NCBI GenBank assembly: GCA_006226345.1
Contig: SBHD01000286.1
Location: 1 to 36,259 of the forward strand
Direction: 5' to 3'
DNA length: 36,259 bases
Source: Bacteroidota bacterium
Lineage (GTDB): Bacteria; Bacteroidota; Bacteroidia; Chitinophagales; Saprospiraceae
Shown here: piece after piece, positions 8,549 through 17,547 of the stretch
How the letters are laid out: the number at the start of each line of letters is the position of its first letter
Numbering within the stretch: the first letter of the stretch is position 1
Made by a program: the position numbers and the translations under genes
Notes under the pieces: generated by a model
The model's database searches: none
What the model was told of the DNA's origin: nothing
What the model saw: only the letters and a program-made list of their open reading frames with translations

Positions 8549-9373
8549 TCAATCGCTTGTATTTTGACGAGGCATATGCACCACCCGTTGTGGGAACGGA
8601 ATTTCTACGCCATGCTCCCGGAATGCTTTGCAGATCGCAAACCGGATATCGCTTTTTGTATTTTCTACGCCGAATACCTCTTTGGTCCAGAAGAGTACCT
8701 CAAAGTCGATCGAGGAATCGCTAAAGTTCAGGATGCGGGCCCTGGGAACACGCTCAGGCGAAACGTGGGGGTGACTTTGTGCAACATCGATCAGGATATC
8801 CCGGACCTCTTCCACATTCGAATTATAGGATACCCCGACAACGATATCAAACCGCGATAGCGCTTTGTGGTGGGTCCAGTTGATCAGTTTCCCCCCGGTA
8901 ATAACAGAGTTGGGGAGAATAATATATTTCTCGTCCCGGGTTTTGACAAGAGAAGTCCGCAGGTTAATTGCCTGTACCCGGGCAACAATGCCATCCACCT
9001 CAATTACATCATCCACTTCCACGGATGCGTCGGCAAGCAAAATGATTCCGGAGACAAAGTCATTGAACAGGTGCTGCAATCCCAGGCCAATACCAACCAG
9101 CAAGGCAGCAGAACCGGCCATCAGCACGGTGAGTTTAACCCCCAGGCTTTCCAGGCCGATCGCTATGGCAATAACCAACGATACATACCGTATGATCTGG
9201 TACAAGGCGTATTTACGGCCGGGGTCCATTCGTCTGGAGCGGAATATTGCCTTGCGGAGGATATACAGGATTGTCCAGGTGACCAGGATAAGTATACCAA
9301 GTGCTACCAGGTGGTAAACGGACAAAGAGTAATCCCGGAACCGGAACAGGTTGTAATTGAGAAATTCTTCCAT
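8549..9373 (-). CDS. MscS-family mechanosensitive ion channel
   Basis: The chosen ATG at 9373 gives 274 residues; the track's TTG at 9397 lies inside the upstream gene's terminator, so the ATG (MEEFLNYNLFRFRDYS) is preferred. There are three transmembrane helices: about residues 15-40, 60-80, and the pore-lining TM3 with the small-residue pattern VLMAGSAALLVGIGLGLQHLFNDFVSGIIL. The MscS beta domain follows (DDVIEVDGIVARVQAINLRTSLVKTRDEKYIILPNS), then the alpha/beta C-terminal domain ending VVHMPRQNTSD. The protein acts as a tension-gated inner-membrane channel releasing solutes on hypo-osmotic shock. It lies upstream of the DUF389 gene. Confidence 0.93.
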   Translation of the reverse strand: MEEFLNYNLFRFRDYSLSVYHLVALGILILVTWTILYILRKAIFRSRRMDPGRKYALYQIIRYVSLVIAIAIGLESLGVKLTVLMAGSAALLVGIGLGLQHLFNDFVSGIILLADASVEVDDVIEVDGIVARVQAINLRTSLVKTRDEKYIILPNSVITGGKLINWTHHKALSRFDIVVGVSYNSNVEEVRDILIDVAQSHPHVSPERVPRARILNFSDSSIDFEVLFWTKEVFGVENTKSDIRFAICKAFREHGVEIPFPQRVVHMPRQNTSD

Positions 9374-9394
9374 GCTGTACAAAATTACCTTTGA

Positions 9395-9434
9395 CAAAGA
9401 AAAAGGGTTACCCCGAAACTCGGAGCAACCCTTT
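9395..9434 (-). terminator. Terminator of the susCDE operon (minus strand)
   Basis: AAAGGGTT (9402-9409) pairs with AACCCTTT (9427-9434), with further inner pairing CCGA/TCGG around a 3-nt loop. On the minus strand the hairpin is followed by TTTTTCTTTG. It lies 20 nt after the susE stop and just before the MscS start, so it should separate the two transcription units. Confidence 0.8.
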
Positions 9435-9453
9435 CACAAAAACACGGAGATAT

Positions 9454-10503
9454 TTAGTTTTTCGTCAATTTATACGTGTAAACCGCCTTGTTCAGGATCA
9501 GGTCTATGGTATAATTGCCGGCTTCAGCAATGGGAATGTCTGCTCCGCCGTACTCCAGGGAGCCATTGGCATCATCATCGCCCAGGTTGATCACCCAATC
9601 GTCGTTGGCGCGGAACTTGATCTTACCGCCTGCGGTCAGATCAAGCGTCAGCGTCAGCTTGTTGTTGACATCATCGAAAACCATATCGGTGTCGTTATCC
9701 CAACCGGTAGGCGTAGCATCTCCGATAACACCCCAACTGGTGAGTTCGTATTTGTGCGTCAGGTCGTTCAAATTGACATTCAATTTGTACATACCAGCTC
9801 CGGAGGCAGCCGTAATATCTGTACCGCCTGCATCCAGGGTGCCGTCGGCGCCGGTATCGCCATAGTTGACATCCCAGCTCGGCCCATCCGTGTACTTGAA
9901 GGTGGGCGATGCGTCATTCATGTAGATATATCCCTCAAACCGGCCGTCACTCTTGAGGGAATAAATTACTGTATTGTCATCCGCCGGGTTCCAGCCCTGG
10001 TAGTTGCCCGGTACCTGCAATTGCGGATATACGATCACGATCGTATAAGGCGTAACCTTCAGGGTGATCGGCGCAGAATATACGACATCTACCTCCGGAC
10101 TGACCTTGACCGACAGGCGCATTTCAATTTCTGATTCGGCTTCACCTGGCAGACTGAGCGTGGTGAACAGCGAAGTATTGAATTTTGAAACGGTGCCATT
10201 CCAGGAGTCTCCGGTGCTCGTACCTACGATAACCGGATTGGCAAAGTCGTTGCCGGCACGGTCGATTTCAATAGTATAAGTGGCAGCGGCCTGGAAGCCA
10301 AAATCAGCCGGCGACCAGGTTACAGTAAAGGCATTGTCCGCATTGTCTTCCAGCAGCACAATAGCATCCTGATCGACCGGACTGGTAATTACCGGAAGTT
10401 TCATGACACTGTAAACCGTGCCCGGAAAAAACTCCCCTTTCCCACAACTGAGTGCAAAAAGCACTACAGCAGTGGTCATTAGATATAATATCTTCTTAAT
10501 CAT
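9454..10503 (-). CDS. susE: SusE-type glycan-binding outer-membrane lipoprotein
   Basis: This 349-residue lipoprotein has a leader ending FALSC with the lipid-bearing cysteine at residue 20. An N-terminal Ig-like SusE domain spans about residues 33-170 (VITSPVDQDAIVLLEDN ... APITLKVTPY). Two tandem SusE/SusF-type carbohydrate-binding modules follow at about 180-265 and 265-349; each carries a copy of a motif like WxxNxGDxxAxGxLxxGGxxI. Family knowledge places such proteins on the outer face of the outer membrane, capturing glycan for the SusC/SusD complex. It is the last gene of susC-susD-susE (19-bp gap after susD). Its two modules closely resemble the pair inserted in the neighbouring SusD. 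The ligand is not readable from the sequence; galactan is inferred from the nearby GH53. Confidence 0.88.
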   Translation of the reverse strand: MIKKILYLMTTAVVLFALSCGKGEFFPGTVYSVMKLPVITSPVDQDAIVLLEDNADNAFTVTWSPADFGFQAAATYTIEIDRAGNDFANPVIVGTSTGDSWNGTVSKFNTSLFTTLSLPGEAESEIEMRLSVKVSPEVDVVYSAPITLKVTPYTIVIVYPQLQVPGNYQGWNPADDNTVIYSLKSDGRFEGYIYMNDASPTFKYTDGPSWDVNYGDTGADGTLDAGGTDITAASGAGMYKLNVNLNDLTHKYELTSWGVIGDATPTGWDNDTDMVFDDVNNKLTLTLDLTAGGKIKFRANDDWVINLGDDDANGSLEYGGADIPIAEAGNYTIDLILNKAVYTYKLTKN

Positions 10504-10522
10504 TGTTTTAATCTTTTTAGAA

Positions 10523-12718
10523 TTAATAACCAGGGTTCTGCGTCAGGTTGGGGTTCGCACCGATGTCAGAAGCCGGGATCGGGAACACATCGTAGAAAGA
10601 CGGCCGCGATTCGCCGGTTGCCGAATTCCCCTTCCAGGGCCACAGGTAGTCGGTTTCGCTGAACTTGCCAAACCGGATCAGGTCCGTACGGCGATGGCCT
10701 TCCCAGTACAGTTCACGGGCGCGCTCATCCAGAATGAAGTCGAGGTCCATGTCGTCAAGTGTGACATTGCCAGCAGTACCGGCATAAGCACGTTCCCGGA
10801 TCTTATTGACCAGTTCAAGGGCGAGGTTGATATCACCACCCGCACCACCGCGACGGATTGCCTCAGCATACATCAGGTAAGCATCCTCAATGCGGAACAT
10901 GGGGAAGTCGGTATCTACCCAGGTCAGGTTGGAGCCTGGTGTACCGTCGGAGCGCATGTTGGAGAACTTCGTGATGGCGTATCCTTCCGTGAAGATGGCT
11001 ACATCCGATATCTCCAGTGACTGACCATCAGTGTGGAACAGCGCACGGCGATCGAAGATCGGCCGCTCGATGGAGTACGTGTAATCCGGCCGGTCGATGT
11101 ACAGTTTGAACAGGTAGGTGCCAGCATCCGATATGCTAATATTATCACCATCCTGCGACAAGATGCCATCGGCACCGGTATCGCCATAGTTGATCACCCA
11201 GTCATTATTAGCGCGGAACTTGCATGCGCCGGCAGTAAGATCCAACTGGACCGTCCAGGCATCTTCTGCCGGATCATATGTCATGTCCGAATCGATATCC
11301 CAGCCGCCAGGAGTAGCATCGCCGATGAGCCCCCAGGTCGTTTTCGTCATTGTATACGTGTTGCTGTTCAGGTCGACCTTGAGCCTGTAATACCCAGCCT
11401 CGGGGGCTAAAATGTTATCGCCCCCGGCGTCCAGCGTACCATCAGCACCGGTGTCACCGAAGTTGAAATCCCAGTTCGGGCCCAGGGTGAATTTGAATTC
11501 TGTGGCCTCCGTGAAATTAACATACCCCTCGTAGGTGTTATCGTTATTGCGCGAGCTGAGTTGGTTGCCGGTTGCCGGATCCCAGCCCTGGTGACCACCT
11601 GGCACATAAATTACCGGGTAAGTAGCCGTATTGCCGTCATTCGGAGCGACCACTACATTGCCACCCGTAGCCGGGAATTTGGCAACAAAGGCGCTGGTGG
11701 TGCGGGTACCGCCCCAGCCACCGTCAAGTCCGTAAGCAGACGGGCTCATGCTACCGCCAACGGCTGCATGGCAAACGAACGTCATGCCACCCCAGGTGCG
11801 GGTATGTGTGCCGTCGAATAAAACCGGGAAGATAATGCCGTCAGCCTGGTCGTTATCCGCCATAAACATGCGGGTATATTGCGGGTCCATGGTATAACCG
11901 GCATCGATGATCTTTTTAGTGTACGTAATACAATCGGTATAGCGCTCTCGGCCGGTGTACACATCGGCATTCAGGTATAATTTGGCCAGAACCATCCAGG
12001 CTGCTGCCTGATCGGCGCGGCCGTATTCATTCTGGTGCGGAGCAACAAGATCGTTCTCGATTGCGGTCAGTTCACTTTCCACATAGTTAAAGATCTCATC
12101 AGCAGAGCCCTGGCGTGGGAAGAAGGCGCCAACGGCGTCTGCCTCCGTTACGAATGGTACATTACGGAACATATCCAGTGCATGCCAATAGCTGAGCGCG
12201 CGCAGGAAGCGGGCTTCCGCGCGATACTTAACGATCTCGGCGCGCAGTGCTGCATCAACACCACGGCTGTCGAGCTTGGCATCCGTCGTTTCCCGGATAA
12301 ATTCGTTACAAAGCGAGATCTGGTAAAAGATCCGGTTGTACATAGCAGTGACGAATTCATTTTGTGAATCCCAGTCCTGCTGTTCGTAGTCATGGATGTT
12401 ACCGTCATTCCAGGCAATAACCGCCTCATCAGTGGTCAGTTCCTGTGCTTTCCAGTATTGGCGGACATAAGTAGAGAAACCCTCGTCAATGCCGCTGATG
12501 TCGGGCTGGCCGTCGGGTCCGGACTGGCCGCTGACAGAAAGACCGGCATACAACTTGGCCAGTACCTGGCGGTAGGTGGCCGGATCGTCGTATACCGTTG
12601 CCGCCGTAGTTTCATTCGGGTTGATCGGAATGGTATCCAGGTCTTTGACGCAGGAAACCACAAAAAGGGTGACGCCCAGGAGTAAGAGCGAGCCTATTTT
12701 ATAAGATTTAAAAACCAT
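10523..12718 (-). CDS. susD: RagB/SusD-family protein with an internal pair of SusE/F-like binding modules
   Basis: This 731-residue lipoprotein has a lipobox VVSC (Cys23). The SusD N-terminal half with TPR-like helices runs to about residue 360 (AEARFLRALSYWHALDMFRNVPFV is diagnostic). The SusD C-terminal part resumes near residue 555 and contains FPMFRIEDAYLMYAEAIRRGG, VNKIRERAY and the closing LYWEGHRRTDLIRFGKF ... NLTQNPGY. Between them, residues ~363-553 are not SusD: they form two SusE/SusF-type modules (YVPGGHQGWDP and GLIGDATPGGWD mark their starts). Without the insert the length would be ~540, normal for SusD. The reading frame is uninterrupted, so this is a fusion rather than an error. 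SusD forms the lid of the SusC channel; the insert probably adds extra glycan grip at the lid. Confidence 0.93.
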   Translation of the reverse strand: MVFKSYKIGSLLLLGVTLFVVSCVKDLDTIPINPNETTAATVYDDPATYRQVLAKLYAGLSVSGQSGPDGQPDISGIDEGFSTYVRQYWKAQELTTDEAVIAWNDGNIHDYEQQDWDSQNEFVTAMYNRIFYQISLCNEFIRETTDAKLDSRGVDAALRAEIVKYRAEARFLRALSYWHALDMFRNVPFVTEADAVGAFFPRQGSADEIFNYVESELTAIENDLVAPHQNEYGRADQAAAWMVLAKLYLNADVYTGRERYTDCITYTKKIIDAGYTMDPQYTRMFMADNDQADGIIFPVLFDGTHTRTWGGMTFVCHAAVGGSMSPSAYGLDGGWGGTRTTSAFVAKFPATGGNVVVAPNDGNTATYPVIYVPGGHQGWDPATGNQLSSRNNDNTYEGYVNFTEATEFKFTLGPNWDFNFGDTGADGTLDAGGDNILAPEAGYYRLKVDLNSNTYTMTKTTWGLIGDATPGGWDIDSDMTYDPAEDAWTVQLDLTAGACKFRANNDWVINYGDTGADGILSQDGDNISISDAGTYLFKLYIDRPDYTYSIERPIFDRRALFHTDGQSLEISDVAIFTEGYAITKFSNMRSDGTPGSNLTWVDTDFPMFRIEDAYLMYAEAIRRGGAGGDINLALELVNKIRERAYAGTAGNVTLDDMDLDFILDERARELYWEGHRRTDLIRFGKFSETDYLWPWKGNSATGESRPSFYDVFPIPASDIGANPNLTQNPGY
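11060..11630 (-). repeat. Module pair inside susD duplicated in susE
   Basis: This segment of susD encodes two carbohydrate-binding modules that align with the two modules of susE (about 9455-10010). The match is visible in DNA as well as protein: the stretches near 9830-9890 and 11420-11480 share most bases, as do those near 9580-9620 and 11190-11225. Four protein copies of the motif GDxxADGxLxxxGxxI result, two per gene. This suggests a duplication, recombination or conversion event between adjacent genes. Confidence 0.75.
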
Positions 12719-12737
12719 TGTTTTTACATTTTTTTGT

Positions 12738-15665
12738 TTAGAAACTGGCGTTCAGGCCGAACAGGAATGTACGGGAACGCGGGTAGATATTATCATCAAT
12801 CCCATCGAACTCTTCCGGATCAAGGCCCTGGTATTTGGTTACCAACAGGGGGTTTTGGACAGAACCGAATATCCGCAGACTGCGGATAAAGCCCATTTCT
12901 GCAAAGGAATAGCCCACAGTTACATGATCCAACCGCAGGAAGGAAGCATCCTGAATGAAGTGATCGCTGAAATACCGCGGAGTGGTAAAGTCAATTTCCT
13001 TGTATACCGACTGAATGTTGCCCAGGTAACCCGTGCTGGCATACAGGCGGTTGTAGTCGGTTTGTTCGGACTGACCGTTGTTGTACAGGTAGTTGCCAAT
13101 GCTGGCGCGGCCACCCGTTGAGATATCAAAGCGGCCGAAATTGATGTTGGTATAGAATCCAATCAGCAGATCCGGTGCAGGCTTCTGGTAGAGGTACTGG
13201 TCAGCCGGAGTTATCTGTCCGTCTCCATTCCGGTCTACATACAGGCCTTCAATAGGTATACCTACTTCATCATATACCTGCTCATACACATAGAATGAAC
13301 TGGCAGGGGAGCCGACGCTATGCCGCTGGATGTAGTTACCTACACCACCCTGGATAAGGCCGACAGCAACACCCAGGTAATTGGGGTCGTCTGTTGCGGT
13401 CAGTCGGGTGATCTCATTCTTATTGGCAGTAAAGTTGGCGCCCAGTTCCCAGGTTACTTTTGAACTCTTGACCGGAACCGTATTTACCGATAACTCGATA
13501 CCCCGGTTTTCCAGGTCGCCGACGTTTGTGTTAATGAAGTTGGTCAGGTTGGTACCTGCCGGAACCGGGATAAAGTTGATCAGGTCCGTTGTCTTCCGGT
13601 AGTACACTTCCAATGCACCATAGATTCTACCATTGAACATTTCATAGTCAATACCGGCGTTGTACGTTGTCGTCTCCTCCCACTTGATATTGGAATCATA
13701 GCCGTTTGGACGAAGTGTGGTTACAAACTCGTCTCCAAACTGGTATTGAGCCGTTCCAAGACTGGCCTGGTAACGGGCCAGATACGGATAGTAATCTGTA
13801 CTAATGTCCTGCTGACCGGTTTCACCATAGCTCAGGCGCAGTTTAAGTGCATTGAGCATGCCCGAACGGCCATCCATGATCTTCCATGCAAAAGCAGCGG
13901 ATGGGAACATCCCCCAGCGGTTGTCCTCGGAGAAACGGGAGGTGCCATCGCGGCGCAACGTGAACGTGAACAGGTATTTGTCGTGAATGTTGTAATTCAA
14001 GCGGCCGAACCAGGACAGCAGGTAATATTCACGAAGATCCTGCGTGGTGACGCCATCGGGATTGGCTGAGTTGACAGTAGTAGTCTTATCGTCAAAGTGG
14101 AAATGCTGCCAGGAGTAACCGGCCATTGCATCCATCGAGGTGTTGCCAAAATCCTTGACATAGTTCATGTAATACTCCAGGAGTTTGTTCGTCTTCACCT
14201 GGGAGTAGGAACGATTCAAACCATTGGTGGTATACGCACCCGAGTATTCCGGCGGCTCGATCACGCTGCCTTCACCATCCGCCTTGTCATAGGCAACGTT
14301 CAGGTTTGCCCGCAGTTCCGGCAGGAAGCCAAAGCGGTAATCGATCTGCGCATTGGTAATGATCCGGTTGATATCCGAATTGTCGTCGTGCAGATTCAAC
14401 TGCGCGATGGGGTTGTCGGGCGGCAGCGGGTTGGGCGTACCGTCGGGATTGGTATACGTAAAATATCCGCCATAAGGGCTGTTGGAATCCAGGATCGGTT
14501 GCGTCGGGTCAAAGAAAACAGCTGAACCGATGGCGCCACGATTGGCAAACTGGTTCTTGGTCTTCATCCCTTTGGCATTCAGGTTGATCTGAAGCCGGTT
14601 GTCCATGAAGCTCGGGTTAAGACTCAGGGCACCGGTCAAACGGTTGAAATTGTCCGTTTTCAGGATGCCGTCCCGGTCGGTGTAGCCAAGGGATACCCGG
14701 TACGGAACAACGCCCACACCGCCAGATACAGCCACGTTGTGGTCCATACCGAAGGCGGTTTGGTAGATCTCATCCTGCCAATTAGTGGTTGCTGTACCCA
14801 GCAGGTCGCGAGCAGGGTGACCATCCGCAAAACGGGTGTTGATCAGGTCCCTGAACTCATCGGCAGACAATACTTCAACTTCATTTGCCCGCTTGGCAAA
14901 GGAGAAGTTGGCAGTGTAGTCAACGCCAATTTTCCGCTTCAGTGATCCTTTTTTAGTGGTGATCAGGATTACACCGTTAGAAGCACGTGATCCATAAATG
15001 GCTGTGGCTGAGGCATCTTTAAGCACCGTAAAGGTGGCGATGTCATTCGGGTTGATCACGTTGAGCGCGCTACGGCCGCCGGCGCTGGATTCGTTGCCTA
15101 CGGGCACACCGTCAATTACGATAAGCGGATCGTTAGAGGCACTGAGGGACGAACCGCCGCGGATTCGGATGGTGCCGCCGCCGCCCGGGTCAGAGTTGGG
15201 CGTGACCTGTACCCCGGCGATCTTACCGACGATCAGTTCCTGTGGAGAGTTGAGGGCGCCTTTGTTGAAGTCTTCTTCATCGACGGCCAGGATTGCGCCG
15301 GTGGCATCCTCCTTTTTTACAATACCGTAACCGATGACCACGGTCTCCTGAAGTGCCACACCCGGCATCATCGTGAAGTCGCGCACCGAAACGCCACCGA
15401 ACTCAACGGTAATGGTTTCGTAACCCGTGTATTTGACTTCCAGTTGGGTCGTCCCTTCCGGCACTTCAAATGAATACCGGCCTTCAAAGTCAGTAATGGC
15501 ACCGGCCGTTGTACCTACGGCGCGAACGCTGGCACCGATAAGTGGTTCACCGTTTTCGCCATCTCTGACAACACCGCTGACCTGCCTTTGGGCATAGGCA
15601 AAACCGCTGCCAAAGAGCACCAGGCAAACCACGGCAATGATTGGTTTAAGTTTAAAATACTTCAT
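12738..15665 (-). CDS. susC: SusC/RagA-family TonB-linked outer-membrane transporter
   Basis: This 975-residue protein has a signal peptide (MKYFKLKPIIAVVCLVLFGSGFAYAQ), then a carboxypeptidase-regulatory-like beta domain (VSGVVRDGENGEPLIGASV, ~28-105), a TonB box/plug region with the SusC hallmark GYGIVKKEDATGAI and IRIRGGSSLSASNDPLIVIDGVPV, and a 22-strand barrel ending RTFLFGLNASF. It imports oligosaccharides across the outer membrane using TonB-ExbBD energy and pairs with the SusD lid encoded 19 bp downstream. As the first gene of the operon, its 5' flank should hold the operon promoter. No SusR, hybrid two-component or ECF regulator is present in the window. Confidence 0.96.
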   Translation of the reverse strand: MKYFKLKPIIAVVCLVLFGSGFAYAQRQVSGVVRDGENGEPLIGASVRAVGTTAGAITDFEGRYSFEVPEGTTQLEVKYTGYETITVEFGGVSVRDFTMMPGVALQETVVIGYGIVKKEDATGAILAVDEEDFNKGALNSPQELIVGKIAGVQVTPNSDPGGGGTIRIRGGSSLSASNDPLIVIDGVPVGNESSAGGRSALNVINPNDIATFTVLKDASATAIYGSRASNGVILITTKKGSLKRKIGVDYTANFSFAKRANEVEVLSADEFRDLINTRFADGHPARDLLGTATTNWQDEIYQTAFGMDHNVAVSGGVGVVPYRVSLGYTDRDGILKTDNFNRLTGALSLNPSFMDNRLQINLNAKGMKTKNQFANRGAIGSAVFFDPTQPILDSNSPYGGYFTYTNPDGTPNPLPPDNPIAQLNLHDDNSDINRIITNAQIDYRFGFLPELRANLNVAYDKADGEGSVIEPPEYSGAYTTNGLNRSYSQVKTNKLLEYYMNYVKDFGNTSMDAMAGYSWQHFHFDDKTTTVNSANPDGVTTQDLREYYLLSWFGRLNYNIHDKYLFTFTLRRDGTSRFSEDNRWGMFPSAAFAWKIMDGRSGMLNALKLRLSYGETGQQDISTDYYPYLARYQASLGTAQYQFGDEFVTTLRPNGYDSNIKWEETTTYNAGIDYEMFNGRIYGALEVYYRKTTDLINFIPVPAGTNLTNFINTNVGDLENRGIELSVNTVPVKSSKVTWELGANFTANKNEITRLTATDDPNYLGVAVGLIQGGVGNYIQRHSVGSPASSFYVYEQVYDEVGIPIEGLYVDRNGDGQITPADQYLYQKPAPDLLIGFYTNINFGRFDISTGGRASIGNYLYNNGQSEQTDYNRLYASTGYLGNIQSVYKEIDFTTPRYFSDHFIQDASFLRLDHVTVGYSFAEMGFIRSLRIFGSVQNPLLVTKYQGLDPEEFDGIDDNIYPRSRTFLFGLNASF

Positions 15666-16133
15666 ACGAATTGAGTTAATTTAATGATCTTTCTTACACC
15701 ATGAGTATGCCTGTCCTGGGTGTAGACAGACAAGCATCCAGCCGTTGGGGAGGATATTAAAAGGACGATTCAACAGGGAAGTGGCGTTTTACTAAAAAAA
15801 ACGACAACTTATTTGGTGATAAAAGATAAGGGCAGAACAAAGTCGTGAAACTGTGGTGCGACTTTATTGGGCGAATATCTGTAGAAATTTACAAAATGAA
15901 AATTCCTTGTTCCTTTTGTGTTAAATTTTTACAAGGATTCTGATAATCGCCGCCCGGATGCAGAATACCGGACCCCGGTATGATAAACCGTTCAGGTCGG
16001 GCGTAAACGTATCTAAAAATCAAGCATTCGCTTATGATCTGAATTACTATTCATACTAACCAATGTCGTTGGCCGGGCCGCAGTCTTTCCCTACCCTTGC
16101 CCTTAATAGTACAACTTTAAACATGCACGTTTT
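15666..16133. other. 468-bp divergent intergenic region between susC and the phenol-lyase gene
   Basis: This region should contain the susC promoter (minus) and the promoter of the PLP-lyase gene (plus). It is A+T-rich, especially 15780-15920. I found no exact TAnnTTTG box on either strand. The best structure is an inverted repeat at 15839-15865, listed separately. No coding ORF is convincing here. Confidence 0.5.
15839..15865. promoter_or_regulatory. Candidate operator dyad upstream of susC
   Basis: AAAGTCG (15839-15845) and CGACTTT (15859-15865) form a perfect 7-bp inverted repeat whose half-sites are 20 bp apart, roughly two helical turns. It lies about 174 bp upstream of susC and 270 bp upstream of the divergent lyase gene. 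A binding site for a dimeric regulator is plausible; a chance dyad is not excluded. Confidence 0.35.
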
Positions 16134-17516
16134 ATGAAGACAACGTATAAGCGATCCTGGGCAGAACCCTACAAAATGAAAATGGTGGAATTGCTCCGGA
16201 TGACTACACGGGCACAACGCCTGAAAGCAATCCGGGAGGCCGGATTCAACACGTTTCTGTTGCGGTCTGAAGACGTTTATATTGACCTGCTGACCGATAG
16301 CGGCACTTCTGCCATGAGCGATCATCAATGGGCCGGTATGATGCTGGGTGATGAAGCATATGCCGGCAGCCGAAACTTTTATCACCTGGAAAAGTCTGTA
16401 CAGGATCACTATGGATATAAGTACCTGATTCCGACCCACCAGGGGCGGGGCGCTGAACATATTCTCTCGAAGATCCTTATCCGGCCCGGCGATGTCATTC
16501 CGGGTAACATGTATTTCACAACCACACGGCTGCACCAGGAATTAGCAGGCGGAACCTTTGTTGATGTGATCATCGAGGAAGCGCACGACCCGCAGAGTTT
16601 GCATCCGTTCAAGGGCAATGTTGATTTGGATAAACTGGAAAAACTTATCCGGCAACACGGATCCGAGCGCATTCCTTATGTATGCATTGCGACCAATGTC
16701 AACATGGCAGGCGGCCAACCGATCAGTATGGAGAACCTCCGGGAACTGCGCGCCCTTACTCAAAAACACGGTATCCGGATCATACATGACATGACCCGGG
16801 TTGCCGAGAATGCCTATTTTATTCAGCAAAGAGAGCCGGAGTTCGCCCATACGCCTATCCGCGAGATCGTGAAGGAGATTTGCTCCTATACCGACGGAGC
16901 CACCATGAGTGCCAAAAAGGATGCACTGGTGAATATCGGAGGCTTTCTGGCTACGAATGAATGGGATGTGTTCGAAGAAGCCCGCAATATGGTAGTCGTG
17001 TATGAAGGATTGCATACATACGGCGGACTTGCCGGCCGGGATATGGAAGCAATGGCAATCGGGATCAAGGAAAGCCTTGATGATAACCATATTCATGCCC
17101 GGGTTGGTCAGATCGAGTACCTGGGGCATAAAATGGAAGAGTTTGAGATCCCCGTCGTACATCCGATCGGTGGACACGGCATCTTTGTAGATGCCCGTCG
17201 ATTCCTGCCACACCTGTCTCAGGATGAATTCCCGGCACAGACGCTCGCCGCTGAGGTCTATCTGGATTCCGGGGTGCGGACCATGGAACGCGGGATCGTA
17301 TCTGCCGGTCGCAAACCGGATGGCCAGCATTATTATCCCAAGCTGGAACTGGTCCGCTTTACGGTGCCACGCCGGGTGTACACCCAGGCACACATGGACG
17401 TGATCGCGGAATCAGCCGCTGCCGTGCTAAAACGCCGGAATCGGATAAAAGGGTTGAAAATGGTATATGAGCCCAAATACCTGCGGTTTTTCCAGGCACG
17501 GTTTGAGCGCCTTTAG
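16134..17516 (+). CDS. tpl: Beta-eliminating PLP lyase, tyrosine phenol-lyase type
   Basis: This 460-residue cytoplasmic enzyme belongs to the tryptophanase/tyrosine phenol-lyase family. It has the LIDLLTDSGT-like start (YIDLLTDSGTSAMSD), the PTHQGRGAE phosphate-binding region, DMTRVAENAYF (Asp and Arg contacting PLP and substrate), and SAKKDA with the PLP lysine at about K262. Three specificity positions match tyrosine phenol-lyase: MYFTTTR (tryptophanase has FDTT), TMERGIVSAGR with Arg386 equivalent to Arg381 of the Citrobacter enzyme (tryptophanase has VEIG), and LRFFQARF (tryptophanase has LRHF). The predicted reaction is L-tyrosine to phenol, pyruvate and ammonia (EC 4.1.99.2). It stands alone, followed by a hairpin terminator. 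Tryptophanase is the main alternative and would be the default automatic label. Confidence 0.85.
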   Translation: MKTTYKRSWAEPYKMKMVELLRMTTRAQRLKAIREAGFNTFLLRSEDVYIDLLTDSGTSAMSDHQWAGMMLGDEAYAGSRNFYHLEKSVQDHYGYKYLIPTHQGRGAEHILSKILIRPGDVIPGNMYFTTTRLHQELAGGTFVDVIIEEAHDPQSLHPFKGNVDLDKLEKLIRQHGSERIPYVCIATNVNMAGGQPISMENLRELRALTQKHGIRIIHDMTRVAENAYFIQQREPEFAHTPIREIVKEICSYTDGATMSAKKDALVNIGGFLATNEWDVFEEARNMVVVYEGLHTYGGLAGRDMEAMAIGIKESLDDNHIHARVGQIEYLGHKMEEFEIPVVHPIGGHGIFVDARRFLPHLSQDEFPAQTLAAEVYLDSGVRTMERGIVSAGRKPDGQHYYPKLELVRFTVPRRVYTQAHMDVIAESAAAVLKRRNRIKGLKMVYEPKYLRFFQARFERL

Positions 17517-17547
17517 CCTGTTGTGAACCAGTGCAAAGCAGTGATTT

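Noticed and set aside
9373-9397. TTG start at 9397 for the MscS gene
   Set aside because: It lies within the T tract of the upstream terminator; the ATG at 9373 gives a normal MscS N-terminus.
10523-12718. Possible assembly chimera in susD
   Set aside because: The frame is open through both junctions, and codon use and composition match the flanking parts, so a genuine insertion is more likely.
16134-17516. Tryptophanase (TnaA) label for the PLP lyase
   Set aside because: Specificity residues match tyrosine phenol-lyase, not tryptophanase; see the finding for the test.
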